Below are positions 1 to 11,907 of a DNA stretch of 64,000 bases, one piece after another (position 1 is the first letter of the stretch; every line of letters begins with the position of its first letter). The DNA comes from Eukaryota sp. TZLM1-RC (Eukaryota; Metamonada: BaSk clade): the NCBI GenBank assembly GCA_040285825.1, contig JAUPSS010000004.1, positions 5,587,658 through 5,651,657 of the forward strand, written 5' to 3'. A program made the position numbers and the translations under genes. Below the pieces are notes generated by a model that saw only the letters and a list, made by a program, of their open reading frames with translations, made no database searches and was not told the origin of the DNA.

Positions 1-6
1 AAATCA

Positions 7-2276
7 GTGAAAGAAGTTCGCTCATTGGTAGGATCCATCAATTATATAAGAGATTGGCTTCCAGGTATTTCCGAATTAATAGCTCCAATTAATGAGTTAA
101 TTAAAGGAAAACCTAGAGTAATAAAATGGACCAACGAGCATGACGATTATCTTAAACAAATAAAAGATTTAATAATTAATCACATGCCCCTTGAATTACC
201 AGCTCCGGGCAAGCGCGTACTAATAAGTACCGACGCATCAGATGTAGCAGTTGGAGGCGTTATTTGGCAAGAAATTGAACCATACTCCCCTGCAGGAACC
301 CCGCTGAATAAAAGAAAAGTGAAACCTTTGTCGTTCTATAGTAGATTACTTACAGAAACACAAAGGAAATGGTCCACTTTACAGAAAGAATTATATGCAA
401 TTCTTCTGATTTTAACTGAAAGTTGTTTAGAAAGCTACCTTTTGACTAGACATCTAACAATTTTCACCGATCACAAAAATATTGCATTCCTGGCCACAGC
501 CCCAGAGAAAAATAGAATTGTAAAGAGATGGCTGCCGATACTATCTGAATTCGACTTTGATATAGTCCATGAACCAGGTGAAGATAACCACTGGGCAGAT
601 ATGCTATCGGGGAATATTGATTTAGATCAAGATGAGGAAACTCCTTCTATATGTAGTATAAATATACCAGATACTTTACTTTCGAATTACGAGATACCTC
701 CTATAGACGATGATTCTGATTCGGACTTCGAAGACATCCCATCAATTTCATCCCTAAGTAGACACCAAGACTTACCTATTTTTTCTTCTTGGTTCTCTAA
801 AATCAGATCTGAACAACAAATAGCCAAAAATAATAATGACCCTCTATTTGAGAATGCAATTTTAGATGAAAATACTCAAATTTGGAAAAACAATAAAAAT
901 AAAATTTTAATTCCAAAAAGCCTCAGAAAACAGGCACTATTATTAATTCATGGATTGGTTCAATCAGGCCACCCCAGCAAAAACGACAGTCTACATAAAC
1001 TGTCCAAAAGCGACTTTTTCTGGCCTAATATGAGAAAGGACCTCATAAACCACATCAAAAGATGCCCAACTTGTCAAAAAAACGGCACCAGTTAAAAGAA
1101 CAAAAACACCCTCCACAGGTTCCCTTTGGGCAGATCGTCCTTTGCCAGACTAAATGTTGACACAATTGGACCTCTGAATACTGATAGTGATGGTAATAAA
1201 TACTTATTAGTATTTGTAGATTCTTTTACTGGATATTCAATTTTTAGTCCCTCTGAAGGAACTCAATGCCTTAGAGACCGCAGACGCTTTGATTTGGAAC
1301 GTTTGCGCAATTTTTGGCATACCTATGTTAATTCATAGTGATAATGGTCCTGAGTTCGCCAATGAGACTTTTTAAGATAGTGTGTAATAGATTAGCTATT
1401 GAGATGAGTAACTCAATACCCCACTACTCTGAAAGTAATGGACTCGTAGAGCGAAAACATAGAGACGTTCTACAATGCTTGAGGAAATTATTAATAGATT
1501 TTAATGATTACGGAAATTGGTCTACTTATGTACCCATATCCCAACTATTAATAAATTCCACTAAAAGCAGAAAGACAGGTTTTACACCTTACGAACTAAT
1601 GTTCGGATCTTCGATTAGTCCAAGATCGGACCCTGCAAACATATTAGGAAACTTATCAAAATTTGATTCCAATATACCTTTATTAGACGATATTAAAATG
1701 AAAAATACTCGTCTGCAAGAAAAAAATGAAGAAGCAGAGCGTCATCAATCATTAAATACTCCGATTTCAGTAGACAATACTAATTCGCGTTCTATAGTAT
1801 TTAATATTGGTGACTATGTCCTACGTAAAACCAAACAGAATAATAAATTACATGGATCTTGGAACGGACCCTTTTTAGTAATAGACCATCCTTCCAACTC
1901 CACTTTATTATTAAAGAATCTTATCACTGGCAGTGAATTAAAGGCTGCTAAGAAAGATTGTAAAATCTATAACGCAGATAATCCTCAGGATATCGAATTT
2001 CTAAAGGCAGTCGCAGCAGGCGATGCTGAGAAACATGTTATAGAGAAAATCCTCTCAGAATATAATTCTGACTCAGGTAGTTTCTGTACTGTTCAATGGT
2101 TTGGCGGTGAGACAACAGAAGAGCCTCTCCATTCAGTTAAACATTCAGAAGCTTACAAGTTGTTCAGCAGGAATAACAAGAAAATTGGAAAACGTACCTC
2201 TAGTCAACGTAAGAGTACCTCCAATAACTCTACGCCTTGCAAGAGGCCTAGACGCAGTACTAGAATTAGGAAGTGA
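7..2276 (+). pseudogene. Gypsy pol 3' part: RNase H, integrase, chromodomain (frameshifted)
   Basis: Three overlapping reading frames (7-1095, 1126-1338, 1338-2276) together cover one pol protein. The first holds RNase H, with the STDAS, QKELYAI, FTDHKN and HWADM signatures, then the integrase zinc module (HGLVQSGH ... CPTCQK). The second has the first catalytic Asp (LNVDTIGPL). The third has the Glu motif (SNGLVERKHRD) and ends in a chromodomain-like stretch (EKHVIEKIL ... VQWFGG) and a basic tail. Breaks near 1085, 1247 and 1365 are one-base changes compared with the minus-strand copies; the first is an A-run extension. In Ty3/gypsy elements these domains remove template RNA, integrate the cDNA and bind chromatin. 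As written, this copy is inactive. Confidence 0.85.
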
Positions 2277-2376
2277 TGCTAATTCTCAGTTTAGATTAGG
2301 TTATTTGTAGTTATTTAGTTATTTAGTTATTTGTTTATAGTTTAGATTCATATTTATATAAGCCTATTAGCTCTGC

Positions 2377-2392
2377 AAAAGGGAAGAAGCAG
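2377..2392 (+). promoter_or_regulatory. Polypurine tract
   Basis: AAAAGGGAAGAAGCAG lies directly before the 3' LTR. This is the standard position of the plus-strand primer in LTR elements. The same tract precedes the 3' LTRs of copies 3 and 4. Confidence 0.85.
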
Positions 2393-2473
2393 TGTTGGCG
2401 CCCTAAGGCTTTTATAATATGAATAGAAAATAAATTATCTTTATCTCAACCACTTTTGCAACCTAAGGCAACA
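2393..2473 (+). repeat. 3' LTR of gypsy copy 1 (81 bp)
   Basis: The repeat begins TGTTGGCGCC and ends GGCAACA, giving a TGTTG...CAACA inverted terminus. It matches the 79-bp repeats of copies 2, 3 and 4 read on the minus strand. It lies between the polypurine tract and 5S spacer, which fixes both ends. It is very short for an LTR. Confidence 0.85.
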
Positions 2474-2585
2474 ATGAGTTTTTATTAATGGAATCTAATG
2501 ATTCAAAAGAAAGTCAAGATTTAAATAAATTTTGTGAAGTTTGTGATCATTTAATGTTTACATTTGCAACTATCGGTTTACTATT

Positions 2586-2704
2586 GGATGCGGCCATACT
2601 TGGTCTATAGCACCGGATCCCATTCCGAATTCCGAAGTTAAGCGGCCACAGGCCTGGTCAGTAGTTGGGTGGGAGACCACCAGCGAACACTGGGTGCTGC
2701 ATCC
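2586..2704 (+). rRNA. 5S rRNA copy 1 (reference haplotype)
   Basis: The 119-nt gene runs from GGATGCGGCC to GCTGCATCC. Its ends pair (GGATGC with GCATCC, helix I). It contains the box A region (AAGTTAAGCGG) and box C region (TTGGGTGGGAGACC) of the internal Pol III promoter and is followed by TTTT, a Pol III terminator. Position numbers in the other copies refer to this copy. Confidence 0.97.
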
Positions 2705-2969
2705 TTTTGATATTTGGTTGCCTGACAATTATTGTTTTAATTCTCTGCTTATTTAAAGCAGCGGTGCTTCAATGCGACATCACAATTTTAAAGAATTACA
2801 AATGTATTTTAATCTAGTTTTGTAACAACAGAATCATTTCTGACATTAATTCAAATATGAGTTTTTATTAATGGAATCTGATGATTCAAAAGAAAGTCAA
2901 GATTTTTAATAAATTTTGTTAAGTTTGTGATCATTTAATGTTTACATTTGCAACTATCGGTTTACTATT

Positions 2970-3088
2970 GGATGCGGCCATATTTGGTCTATAGCACCGG
3001 ATCCCATTCCGAATTCCGAAGTTAAGCGGCCACAGGCCTGGTCAGTAGTTGGGTGGGAGACCACCAGCGAACACTGGGTGCTGCATAC
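2970..3088 (+). rRNA. 5S rRNA copy 2
   Basis: Differs at C14T and C118A. C118A weakens helix I by opposing G2. The same pair recurs in copy 12. Confidence 0.95.
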
Positions 3089-3354
3089 TTTTGATATTTG
3101 GTTGCCTGACAATTATTGTTTTTAATTCTCTGATTATTTTTAGGCAGTGGTGCTTCAATGCGACATCACATTTTTAAAGAATTACAAATGTGTTTTAATC
3201 TAGTTTTGTAACAACAGAATCATTTTTGACATTAATTCAAATATGAGTTTTTATTAATGGAATCTAATGATTCAAAAGAAAGTCAAGATTTAAATAAATT
3301 TTGTGAAGTTTGTGATCATTTAATGTTTACATTTGCAACTATCGGTTTACTATT

Positions 3355-3474
3355 GGATGCGGCCATACTTGGTCTATAGCACCAGATCCCATTCCGAATT
3401 CCGAAGATAAGCGGCCACAGGCTTGGTCAGTAGTTGGGTGGGGAGACCACCAGCGAACACTGGGTGCTGCATCC
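3355..3474 (+). rRNA. 5S rRNA copy 3 (variant haplotype)
   Basis: Carries G30A, T53A and C69T, plus one extra G in the box C region (120 nt). Confidence 0.93.
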
Positions 3475-3735
3475 TTTTGATATTTGGTTGCCTGACAATT
3501 ATTGTTTTTAATTATCTGTTTAGTTAAGGCAGCAATGCTTCAATGTGACATCATTTTTTTAAAGAATTACAAATGTATTATAATCTAATTTTGTAAAAAC
3601 AGAATCATTTCTGACATTAATTCAAATATGAGTTTTTATTAATGGAATCTAATGATTCAAAAGAAAGTCAAGATTTTAATAAATTTTGTGAAGTTTGTGA
3701 TCATTTAATGTTTACATTTGCAACTATCGCTTATT

Positions 3736-3854
3736 GGATGCGGCCATACTTGGTCTATAGCACCGGATCCCATTCCGAATTCCGAAGTTAAGCGGCCACA
3801 GGCCTGGTCAGTAGTTGGGTGGGAGACCACCAGCGAACACTGGGTGCTGCGTCC
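3736..3854 (+). rRNA. 5S rRNA copy 4
   Basis: A116G changes a helix I U-A pair to U-G. Its upstream spacer is 4 bp shorter just before the gene (CGCTTATT). Confidence 0.95.
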
Positions 3855-4115
3855 TTTTGATATTTGGTTGCCTGACAATTATTGTTTTTAATTATCTGCT
3901 TAGTTAAGGCAGCAATGCTTCAATGTGACATCATTTTTTTAAAGAATTACAAATGTATTATAATCTAATTTTGTAAAAACAGAATCATTTCTGACATTAA
4001 TTCAAATATGAGTTTTTATTAATGGAATCTAATGATTCAAAAGAAAGTCAAGATTTAAATAAATTTTGTGAAGTTTGTGATCATTTAATGTTTACATTTG
4101 CAACTATCGCTTATT

Positions 4116-4234
4116 GGATGCGGCCATACTTGGTCTATAGCACCGGATCCCAATCCGAATTCCGAAGATAAGCGGCCACAGGCTTGGTCAGTAGTTGGGT
4201 GGGAGACCACCAGCGAACACTGGGTGCTGCATCC
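4116..4234 (+). rRNA. 5S rRNA copy 5 (variant haplotype)
   Basis: Carries T38A, T53A and C69T. Confidence 0.94.
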
Positions 4235-4499
4235 TTTTGATATTTGGTTGCCTGACAATTATTGTTTTTAATTCTCTGATTATTTTAGGCAGTGGTGCTT
4301 CAATGCGACATCACATTTTTAAAGAATTACAAATGTGTTTTAATCTAGTTTTGTAACAACAGAATCATTTCTGACATTAATTCAAATATGAGTTTTTATT
4401 AATGGAATCTAATGATTCAAAAGAAAGTCAAGATTTAAATAAATTTTGTGAAGTTTGTGATCATTTAATGTTTACATTTGCAACTATCGGTTTACTATT

Positions 4500-4618
4500 G
4501 GATGCGGCCATACTTGGTCTATAGCACCGGATCCCATTCCGAATTCCGAAGTTAAGCGGCCACAGGCCTAGTCAGTAGTTGGGTGGGAGACCACCAGCGA
4601 ACACTGGGTGCTGCGTCC
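4500..4618 (+). rRNA. 5S rRNA copy 6
   Basis: Carries G71A and A116G; matches copy 9. First member of a three-unit block repeated next to itself. Confidence 0.95.
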
Positions 4619-4884
4619 TTTTGATATTTGGTTGCCTGACAATTATTGTTTTTAATTATCTGCTTAGTTAAGGCAGCAATGCTTCAATGTGACATCATTT
4701 TTTTAAAGAATTACAAATGTATTATAATCTAATTTTGTAAAAACAGAATCATTTCTGACATTAATTCAAATATGAGTTTTTATTAATGGAATCTAATGAT
4801 TCAAAAAGAAAGTCAAGATTTAAATAAATTTTGTGAAATTTGTGATCATTTAATGTTTACATTTGCAACTATCGGTTTACTATT

Positions 4885-5003
4885 GGATGCGGCCATACTT
4901 GGTCTATAGCACCGGATCCCATTCCGAATTCCGAAGTTAAGCGGCCACAGGCCTGGTCAGTAGTTGGGTGGGAGACCACCAGCGAACACTGGGTGCTGCA
5001 TCC
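4885..5003 (+). rRNA. 5S rRNA copy 7
   Basis: Reference haplotype. Second member of the repeated three-unit block (partner is copy 10). Confidence 0.96.
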
Positions 5004-5267
5004 TTTTGATATTTGGTTGCCTGACAATTATTGTTTTAATTCTCTGCTTATTTAAAGCAGCGGTGCTTCAATGCGACATCACAATTTTAAAGAATTACAA
5101 ATGTATTTTAATCTAGTTTTGTAACAACAGAATCATTTCTGACATTAATTCAAATATGAGTTTTTATTAATGGAATCTGATGATTCAAAAGAAAGTCAAG
5201 ATTTTAATAAATTTTGTTAAGTTTGTGATCATTTAATGTTTACATTTGCAACTATCGGTTTACTATT

Positions 5268-5386
5268 GGATGCGGCCATACTTGGTCTATAGCACCGGAT
5301 CCCAATCCGAATTCCGAAGATAAGCGGCCACAGGCTTGGTCAGTAGTTGGGTGGGAGACCACCAGCGAACACTGGGTGCTGCATCC
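5268..5386 (+). rRNA. 5S rRNA copy 8 (variant haplotype)
   Basis: Carries T38A, T53A and C69T; partner of copy 11. Confidence 0.94.
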
Positions 5387-5652
5387 TTTTGATATTTGGT
5401 TGCCTGACAATTATTGTTTTTAATTCTCTGATTATTTTAGGCAGTGGTGCTTCAATGCGACATCACATTTTTAAAGAATTACAAATGTGTTTTTAATCTA
5501 GTTTTGTAACAACAGAATCATTTCTGACATTAATTCAAATATGAGTTTTTATTAATGGAATCTAATGATTCAAAAGAAAGTCAAGATTTAAATAAATTTT
5601 GTGAAGTTTGTGATCATTTAATGTTTACATTTGCAACTATCGGTTTACTATT

Positions 5653-5771
5653 GGATGCGGCCATACTTGGTCTATAGCACCGGATCCCATTCCGAATTCC
5701 GAAGTTAAGCGGCCACAGGCCTAGTCAGTAGTTGGGTGGGAGACCACCAGCGAACACTGGGTGCTGCGTCC
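5653..5771 (+). rRNA. 5S rRNA copy 9
   Basis: Carries G71A and A116G, as copy 6. Confidence 0.95.
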
Positions 5772-6036
5772 TTTTGATATTTGGTTGCCTGACAATTATT
5801 GTTTTTAATTATCTGCTTAGTTAAGGCAGCAATGCTTCAATGTGACATCATTTTTTTAAAGAATTACAAATGTATTATAATCTAATTTTGTAAAAACAGA
5901 ATCATTTCTGACATTAATTCAAATATGAGTTTTTATTAATGGAATCTAATGATTCAAAAGAAAGTCAAGATTTAAATAAATTTTGTGAAATTTGTGATCA
6001 TTTAATGTTTACATTTGCAACTATCGGTTTACTATT

Positions 6037-6155
6037 GGATGCGGCCATACTTGGTCTATAGCACCGGATCCCATTCCGAATTCCGAAGTTAAGCGGCCAC
6101 AGGCCTGGTCAGTAGTTGGGTGGGAGACCACCAGCGAACACTGGGTGCTGCATCC
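6037..6155 (+). rRNA. 5S rRNA copy 10
   Basis: Reference haplotype, as copy 7. Confidence 0.96.
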
Positions 6156-6419
6156 TTTTGATATTTGGTTGCCTGACAATTATTGTTTTAATTCTCTGCT
6201 TATTTAAAGCAGCGGTGCTTCAATGCGACATCACAATTTTAAAGAATTACAAATGTATTTTAATCTAGTTTTGTAACAACAGAATCATTTCTGACATTAA
6301 TTCAAATATGAGTTTTTATTAATGGAATCTGATGATTCAAAAGAAAGTCAAGATTTTAATAAATTTTGTTAAGTTTGTGATCATTTAATGTTTACATTTG
6401 CAACTATCGGTTTACTATT

Positions 6420-6538
6420 GGATGCGGCCATACTTGGTCTATAGCACCGGATCCCAATCCGAATTCCGAAGATAAGCGGCCACAGGCTTGGTCAGTAGTT
6501 GGGTGGGAGACCACCAGCGAACACTGGGTGCTGCATCC
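6420..6538 (+). rRNA. 5S rRNA copy 11 (variant haplotype)
   Basis: Carries T38A, T53A and C69T, as copy 8. Confidence 0.94.
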
Positions 6539-6803
6539 TTTTGATATTTGGTTGCCTGACAATTATTGTTTTTAATTCTCTGATTATTTTAGGCAGTGGT
6601 GCTTCAATGCGACATCACAATTTTAAAGAATTACAAATGTATTTTAATCTAGTTTTGTAACAACAGAATCATTTCTGACATTAATTCAAATATGAGTTTT
6701 TATTAATGGAATCTGATGATTCAAAAGAAAGTCAAGATTTTAATAAATTTTGTTAAGTTTGTGATCATTTAATGTTTACATTTGCAACTATCGGTTTACT
6801 ATT

Positions 6804-6922
6804 GGATGCGGCCATATTTGGTCTATAGCACCGGATCCCATTCCGAATTCCGAAGTTAAGCGGCCACAGGCCTGGTCAGTAGTTGGGTGGGAGACCACCA
6901 GCGAACACTGGGTGCTGCATAC
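6804..6922 (+). rRNA. 5S rRNA copy 12
   Basis: Carries C14T and C118A, as copy 2. Confidence 0.95.
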
Positions 6923-7187
6923 TTTTGATATTTGGTTGCCTGACAATTATTGTTTTTAATTCTCTGATTATTTTAGGCAGTGGTGCTTCAATGCGACATC
7001 ACATTTTTAAAGAATTACAAATGTGTTTTAATCTAGTTTTGTAACAACAGAATCATTTTTGACATTAATTCAAATATGAGTTTTTATTAATGGAATCTAA
7101 TGATTCAAAAGAAAGTCAAGATTTAAATAAATTTTGTGAAGTTTGTGATCATTTAATGTTTACATTTGCAACTATCGGTTTACTATT

Positions 7188-7306
7188 GGATGCGGCCATA
7201 CTTGGTCTATAGCACCAGATCCCATTCCGAATTCCGAAGATAAGCGGCCACAGGCTTGGTCAGTAGTTGGGTGGGAGACCACCAGCGAACACTGGGTGCT
7301 GCATCC
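7188..7306 (+). rRNA. 5S rRNA copy 13 (variant haplotype)
   Basis: Carries G30A, T53A and C69T, as copy 3 but without its extra G. Confidence 0.94.
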
Positions 7307-7567
7307 TTTTGATATTTGGTTGCCTGACAATTATTGTTTTTAATTATCTGTTTAGTTAAGGCAGCAATGCTTCAATGTGACATCATTTTTTTAAAGAATT
7401 ACAAATGTATTATAATCTAATTTTGTAAAAACAGAATCATTTCTGACATTAATTCAAATATGAGTTTTTATTAATGGAATCTAATGATTCAAAAGAAAGT
7501 CAAGATTTTAATAAATTTTGTGAAGTTTGTGATCATTTAATGTTTACATTTGCAACTATCGCTTATT

Positions 7568-7686
7568 GGATGCGGCCATACTTGGTCTATAGCACCGGAT
7601 CCCATTCCGAATTCCGAAGATAAGCGGCCACAGGCTTGGTCAGTAGTTGGGTGGGAGACCACCAGCGAACACTGGGTGCTGCATCC
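7568..7686 (+). rRNA. 5S rRNA copy 14 (variant haplotype)
   Basis: Carries T53A and C69T only. The short spacer end CGCTTATT precedes it. Confidence 0.94.
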
Positions 7687-7950
7687 TTTTGATATTTGGT
7701 TGCCTGACAATTATTGTTTTAATTCTCTGCTTATTTAAAGCAGCGGTGCTTCAATGCGACATCACATTTTTAAAGAATTACAAATGTGTTTTAATCTAGT
7801 TTTGTAACAACAGAATCATTTCTGACATTAATTCAAATATGAGTTTTTATTAATGGAATCTAATGATTCAAAAGAAAGTCAAGATTTAAATAAATTTTGT
7901 GAAATTTGTGATCATTTAATGTTTACATTTGCAACTATCGGTTTACTATT

Positions 7951-8069
7951 GGATGCGGCCATACTTGGTCTATAGCACCGGATCCCATTCCGAATTCCGA
8001 AGATAAGCGGCCACAGGCTTGGTCAGTAGTTGGGTGGGAGACCACCAGCGAACACTGGGTGCTGCATCC
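7951..8069 (+). rRNA. 5S rRNA copy 15 (variant haplotype)
   Basis: Carries T53A and C69T only. Confidence 0.94.
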
Positions 8070-8333
8070 TTTTGATATTTGGTTGCCTGACAATTATTGT
8101 TTTAATTCTCTGCTTATTTAAAGCAGCGGTGCTTCAATGCGACATCACAATTTTAAAGAATTACAAATGTATTTTAATCTAGTTTTGTAACAACAGAATC
8201 ATTTCTGACATTAATTCAAATATGAGTTTTTATTAATGGAATCTGATGATTCAAAAGAAAGTCAAGATTTTAATAAATTTTGTTAAGTTTGTGATCATTT
8301 AATGTTTACATTTGCAACTATCGGTTTACTATT

Positions 8334-8452
8334 GGATGCGGCCATACTTGGTCTATAGCACCGGATCCCAATCCGAATTCCGAAGATAAGCGGCCACAGG
8401 CTTGGTCAGTAGTTGGGTGGGAGACCACCAGCGAACACTGGGTGCTGCATCC
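8334..8452 (+). rRNA. 5S rRNA copy 16 (variant haplotype)
   Basis: Carries T38A, T53A and C69T. Confidence 0.94.
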
Positions 8453-8717
8453 TTTTGATATTTGGTTGCCTGACAATTATTGTTTTTAATTCTCTGATTA
8501 TTTTAGGCAGTGGTGCTTCAATGCGACATCACATTTTTAAAGAATTACAAATGTGTTTTAATCTAGTTTTGTAACAACAGAATCATTTTTGACATTAATT
8601 CAAATATGAGTTTTTATTAATGGAATCTAATGATTCAAAAGAAAGTCAAGATTTAAATAAATTTTGTGAAGTTTGTGATCATTTAATGTTTACATTTGCA
8701 ACTATCGGTTTACTATT

Positions 8718-8836
8718 GGATGCGGCCATACTTGGTCTATAGCACCAGATCCCATTCCGAATTCCGAAGATAAGCGGCCACAGGCTTGGTCAGTAGTTGG
8801 GTGGGAGACCACCAGCGAACACTGGGTGCTGCATCC
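8718..8836 (+). rRNA. 5S rRNA copy 17 (variant haplotype)
   Basis: Carries G30A, T53A and C69T. Confidence 0.94.
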
Positions 8837-9100
8837 TTTTGATATTTGGTTGCCTGACAATTATTGTTTTTAATTATCTGCTTAGTTAAGGCAGCAATGC
8901 TTCAATGTGACATCATTTTTTTAAAGAATTACAAATGTATTATAATCTAATTTTGTAAAAACAGAATCATTTCTGACATTAATTCAAATATGAGTTTTTA
9001 TTAATGGAATCTAATGATTCAAAAGAAAGTCAAGATTTTAATAAATTTTGTGAAGTTTGTGATCATTTAATGTTTACATTTGCAACTATCGCTTTACTAT

Positions 9101-9219
9101 GGATGCGGCCATACTTGGTCTATAGCACCGGATCCCATTCCGAATTCCGAAGTTAAGCGGCCACAGGCCTGGTCAGTAGTTGGGTGGGAGACCACCAGCG
9201 AACACTGGGTGCTGCATCC
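9101..9219 (+). rRNA. 5S rRNA copy 18
   Basis: Reference gene sequence. The spacer base pattern just upstream differs (GCTTTACTAT). Confidence 0.96.
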
Positions 9220-9484
9220 TTTTGATATTTGGTTGCCTGACAATTATTGTTTTTAATTCTCTGATTATTTTAGGCAGTGGTGCTTCAATGCGACATCACA
9301 TTTTTAAAGAATTACAAATGTGTTTTAATCTAGTTTTGTAACAACAGAATCATTTCTGACATTAATTCAAATATGAGTTTTTATTAATGGAATCTAATGA
9401 TTCAAAAGAAAGTCAAGATTTAAATAAATTTTGTGAAATTTGTGATCATTTAATGTTTACATTTGCAACTATCGGTTTACTATT

Positions 9485-9603
9485 GGATGCGGCCATACTT
9501 GGTCTATAGCACCAGATCCCATTCCGAATTCCGAAGATAAGCGGCCACAGGCTTGGTCAGTAGTTGGGTGGGAGACCACCAGCGAACACTGGGTGCTGCA
9601 TCC
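9485..9603 (+). rRNA. 5S rRNA copy 19 (variant haplotype)
   Basis: Carries G30A, T53A and C69T. Confidence 0.94.
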
Positions 9604-9868
9604 TTTTGATATTTGGTTGCCTGACAATTATTGTTTTTAATTCTCTGCTTATTTTAGGCAGTGGTGCTTCAATGCGACATCACATTTTTAAAGAATTACA
9701 AATGTATTTTAATCTAGTTTTGTAACAACAGAATCATTTCTGACATTAATTCAAATATGAGTTTTTATTAATGGAATCTAATGATTCAAAAGAAAGTCAA
9801 GATTTTAATAAATTTTGTTAAGTTTGTGATCATTTAATGTTTACATTTGCAACTATCGGTTTACTATT

Positions 9869-9987
9869 GGATGCGGCCATACTTGGTCTATAGCACCGGA
9901 TCCCATTCCGAATTCCGAAGTTAAGCGGCCACAGGCCTGGTCAGTAGTTGGGTGGGAGACCACCAGCGAACACTGGGTGCTGCATCT
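9869..9987 (+). rRNA. 5S rRNA copy 20
   Basis: Last base is T rather than C (C119T), so the terminal pair is G-U. Confidence 0.95.
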
Positions 9988-10252
9988 TTTTGATATTTGG
10001 TTGCCTGACAATTATTGTTTTTAATTCTCTGATTATTTTAGGCAGTGGTGTTTCAATGCGACATCACATTTTTAAAGAATTACAAATGTATTTTAATCTA
10101 GTTTTGTAACAACAGAATCATTTCTGACATTAATTCAAATATGAGTTTTTATTAATGGAATCTAATGATTCAAAAGAAAGTCAAGATTTAAATAAATTTT
10201 GTGAAGTTTGTGATCATTTAATGTTTACATTTGCAACTATCGGTTTACTATT

Positions 10253-10370
10253 GGATGCGGCCATACTTGGTCTATAGCACCGGATCCCATTCCGAATTCG
10301 AAGTTAAGCGGCCACAGGCCTGGTCAGTAGTTGGGTGGGAGACCACCAGCGAACACTGGGTGCTGCATCC
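10253..10370 (+). rRNA. 5S rRNA copy 21
   Basis: 118 nt: one C is missing in the CGAATTCCGAAG stretch. Confidence 0.94.
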
Positions 10371-10636
10371 TTTTGATATTTGGTTGCCTGACAATTATTG
10401 TTTTTAATTCTCTGCTTATTTTTAGGCAGTGGTGCTTCAATGCGACATCACATTTTTAAAGAATTACAAATGTATTTTAATCTAGTTTTGTAACAACAGA
10501 ATCATTTCTGACATTAATTCAAATATGAGTTTTTATTAATGGAATCTAATGATTCAAAAGAAAGTCAAGATTTAAATAAATTTTGTGAAGTTTGTGATCA
10601 TTTAATGTTTACATTTGCAACTATCGGTTTACTATT

Positions 10637-10755
10637 GGATGCGGCCATACTTGGTCTATAGCACCGGATCCCATTCCGAATTCCGAAGTTAAGCGGCCAC
10701 AGGCCTGGTCAGTAGTTGGGTGGGAGACCACCAGCGAACACTGGGTGCTGCATCC
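10637..10755 (+). rRNA. 5S rRNA copy 22
   Basis: Reference haplotype. Confidence 0.96.
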
Positions 10756-11022
10756 TTTTGATATTTGGTTGCCTGACAATTATTGTTTTTAATTCTCTGC
10801 TTATTTTAGGCAGTGGTGCTTCAATGCGACATCACATTTTTAAAGAATTACAAATGTATTTTTAATCTAGTTTTGTAACAACAGAATCATTTCTGACATT
10901 AATTCAAATATGAGTTTTTATTAATGGAATCTAATGATTCAAAAAGAAAGTCAAGATTTAAATAAATTTTGTGAAGTTTGTGATCATTTAATGTTTACAT
11001 TTGCAACTATCGGTTTACTATT

Positions 11023-11141
11023 GGATGCGGCCATACTTGGTCTATAGCACCGGATCCCATTCCGAATTCCGAAGTTAAGCGGCCACAGGCCTGATCAGTA
11101 GTTGGGTGGGAGACCACCAGCGAACACTGGGTGCTGCATCC
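11023..11141 (+). rRNA. 5S rRNA copy 23
   Basis: Carries G72A, shared only with copy 24. Confidence 0.95.
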
Positions 11142-11405
11142 TTTTGATATTTGGTTGCCTGACAATTATTGTTTTAATTCTCTGCTTATTTAAAGCAGCG
11201 GTGCTTCAATGCGACATCACATTTTTAAAGAATTACAAATGTATTTTAATCTAGTTTTGTAACAACAGAATCATTTCTGACATTAATTCAAATATGAGTT
11301 TTTATTAATGGAATCTAATGATTCAAAAGAAAGTCAAGATTTAAATAAATTTTGTGAAGTTTGTGATCATTTAATGTTTACATTTGCAACTATCGGTTTA
11401 CTATT

Positions 11406-11524
11406 GGATGCGGCCATACTTGGTCTATAGCACCGGATCCCATTCCGAATTCCGAAGTTAAGCGGCCACAGGCCTGATCAGTAGTTGGGTGGGAGACCAC
11501 CAGCGAACACTGGGTGCTGCATCC
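11406..11524 (+). rRNA. 5S rRNA copy 24
   Basis: Carries G72A, as its neighbour copy 23. Confidence 0.95.
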
Positions 11525-11788
11525 TTTTGATATTTGGTTGCCTGACAATTATTGTTTTAATTCTCTGCTTATTTAAAGCAGCGGTGCTTCAATGCGACAT
11601 CACAATTTTAAAGAATTACAAATGTATTTTAATCTAGTTTTGTAACAACAGAATCATTTCTGACATTAATTCAAATATGAGTTTTTATTAATGGAATCTG
11701 ATGATTCAAAAGAAAGTCAAGATTTTAATAAATTTTGTTAAGTTTGTGATCATTTAATGTTTACATTTGCAACTATCGGTTTACTATT

Positions 11789-11907
11789 GGATGCGGCCAT
11801 ACTTGGTCTATAGCACCGGATCCCATTCCGAATTCCGAAGTTAAGCGGCCACAGGCCTGGTCAGTAGTTGGGTGGGAGACCACCAGCGAACACTGGGTGC
11901 TGCATCC
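11789..11907 (+). rRNA. 5S rRNA copy 25
   Basis: Reference haplotype. Confidence 0.96.

Larger units (their letters stand above)
1..2473 (+). mobile_element. Ty3/gypsy-type LTR retrotransposon copy 1, 5' part outside the window
   Basis: This is the 3' portion of a chromodomain-bearing gypsy-like element. It enters the window in the segment between reverse transcriptase and RNase H, continues through RNase H, integrase and a chromodomain, and ends with a polypurine tract and an 81-bp LTR. The base after the LTR is already 5S-array spacer (ATGAGTTTTTATT, as in every spacer), so the element was inserted in the 5S array. It is the only plus-strand gypsy copy here and the only one retaining the sequence just upstream of RNase H, which is deleted in copies 2-4. 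The opposite flank is outside the window, so no TSD can be read. Confidence 0.9.

Noticed and set aside
2705-2969. Spliced-leader or other small RNA gene in the 5S spacer
   Set aside because: Some eukaryotes carry such genes there, but I see no Sm-type site with a preceding donor, and no second Pol III gene with terminator.
7550-7738. 62-codon plus-strand ORF over a 5S gene
   Set aside because: It is a chance frame through 5S rRNA copy 14 and disappears in most units.
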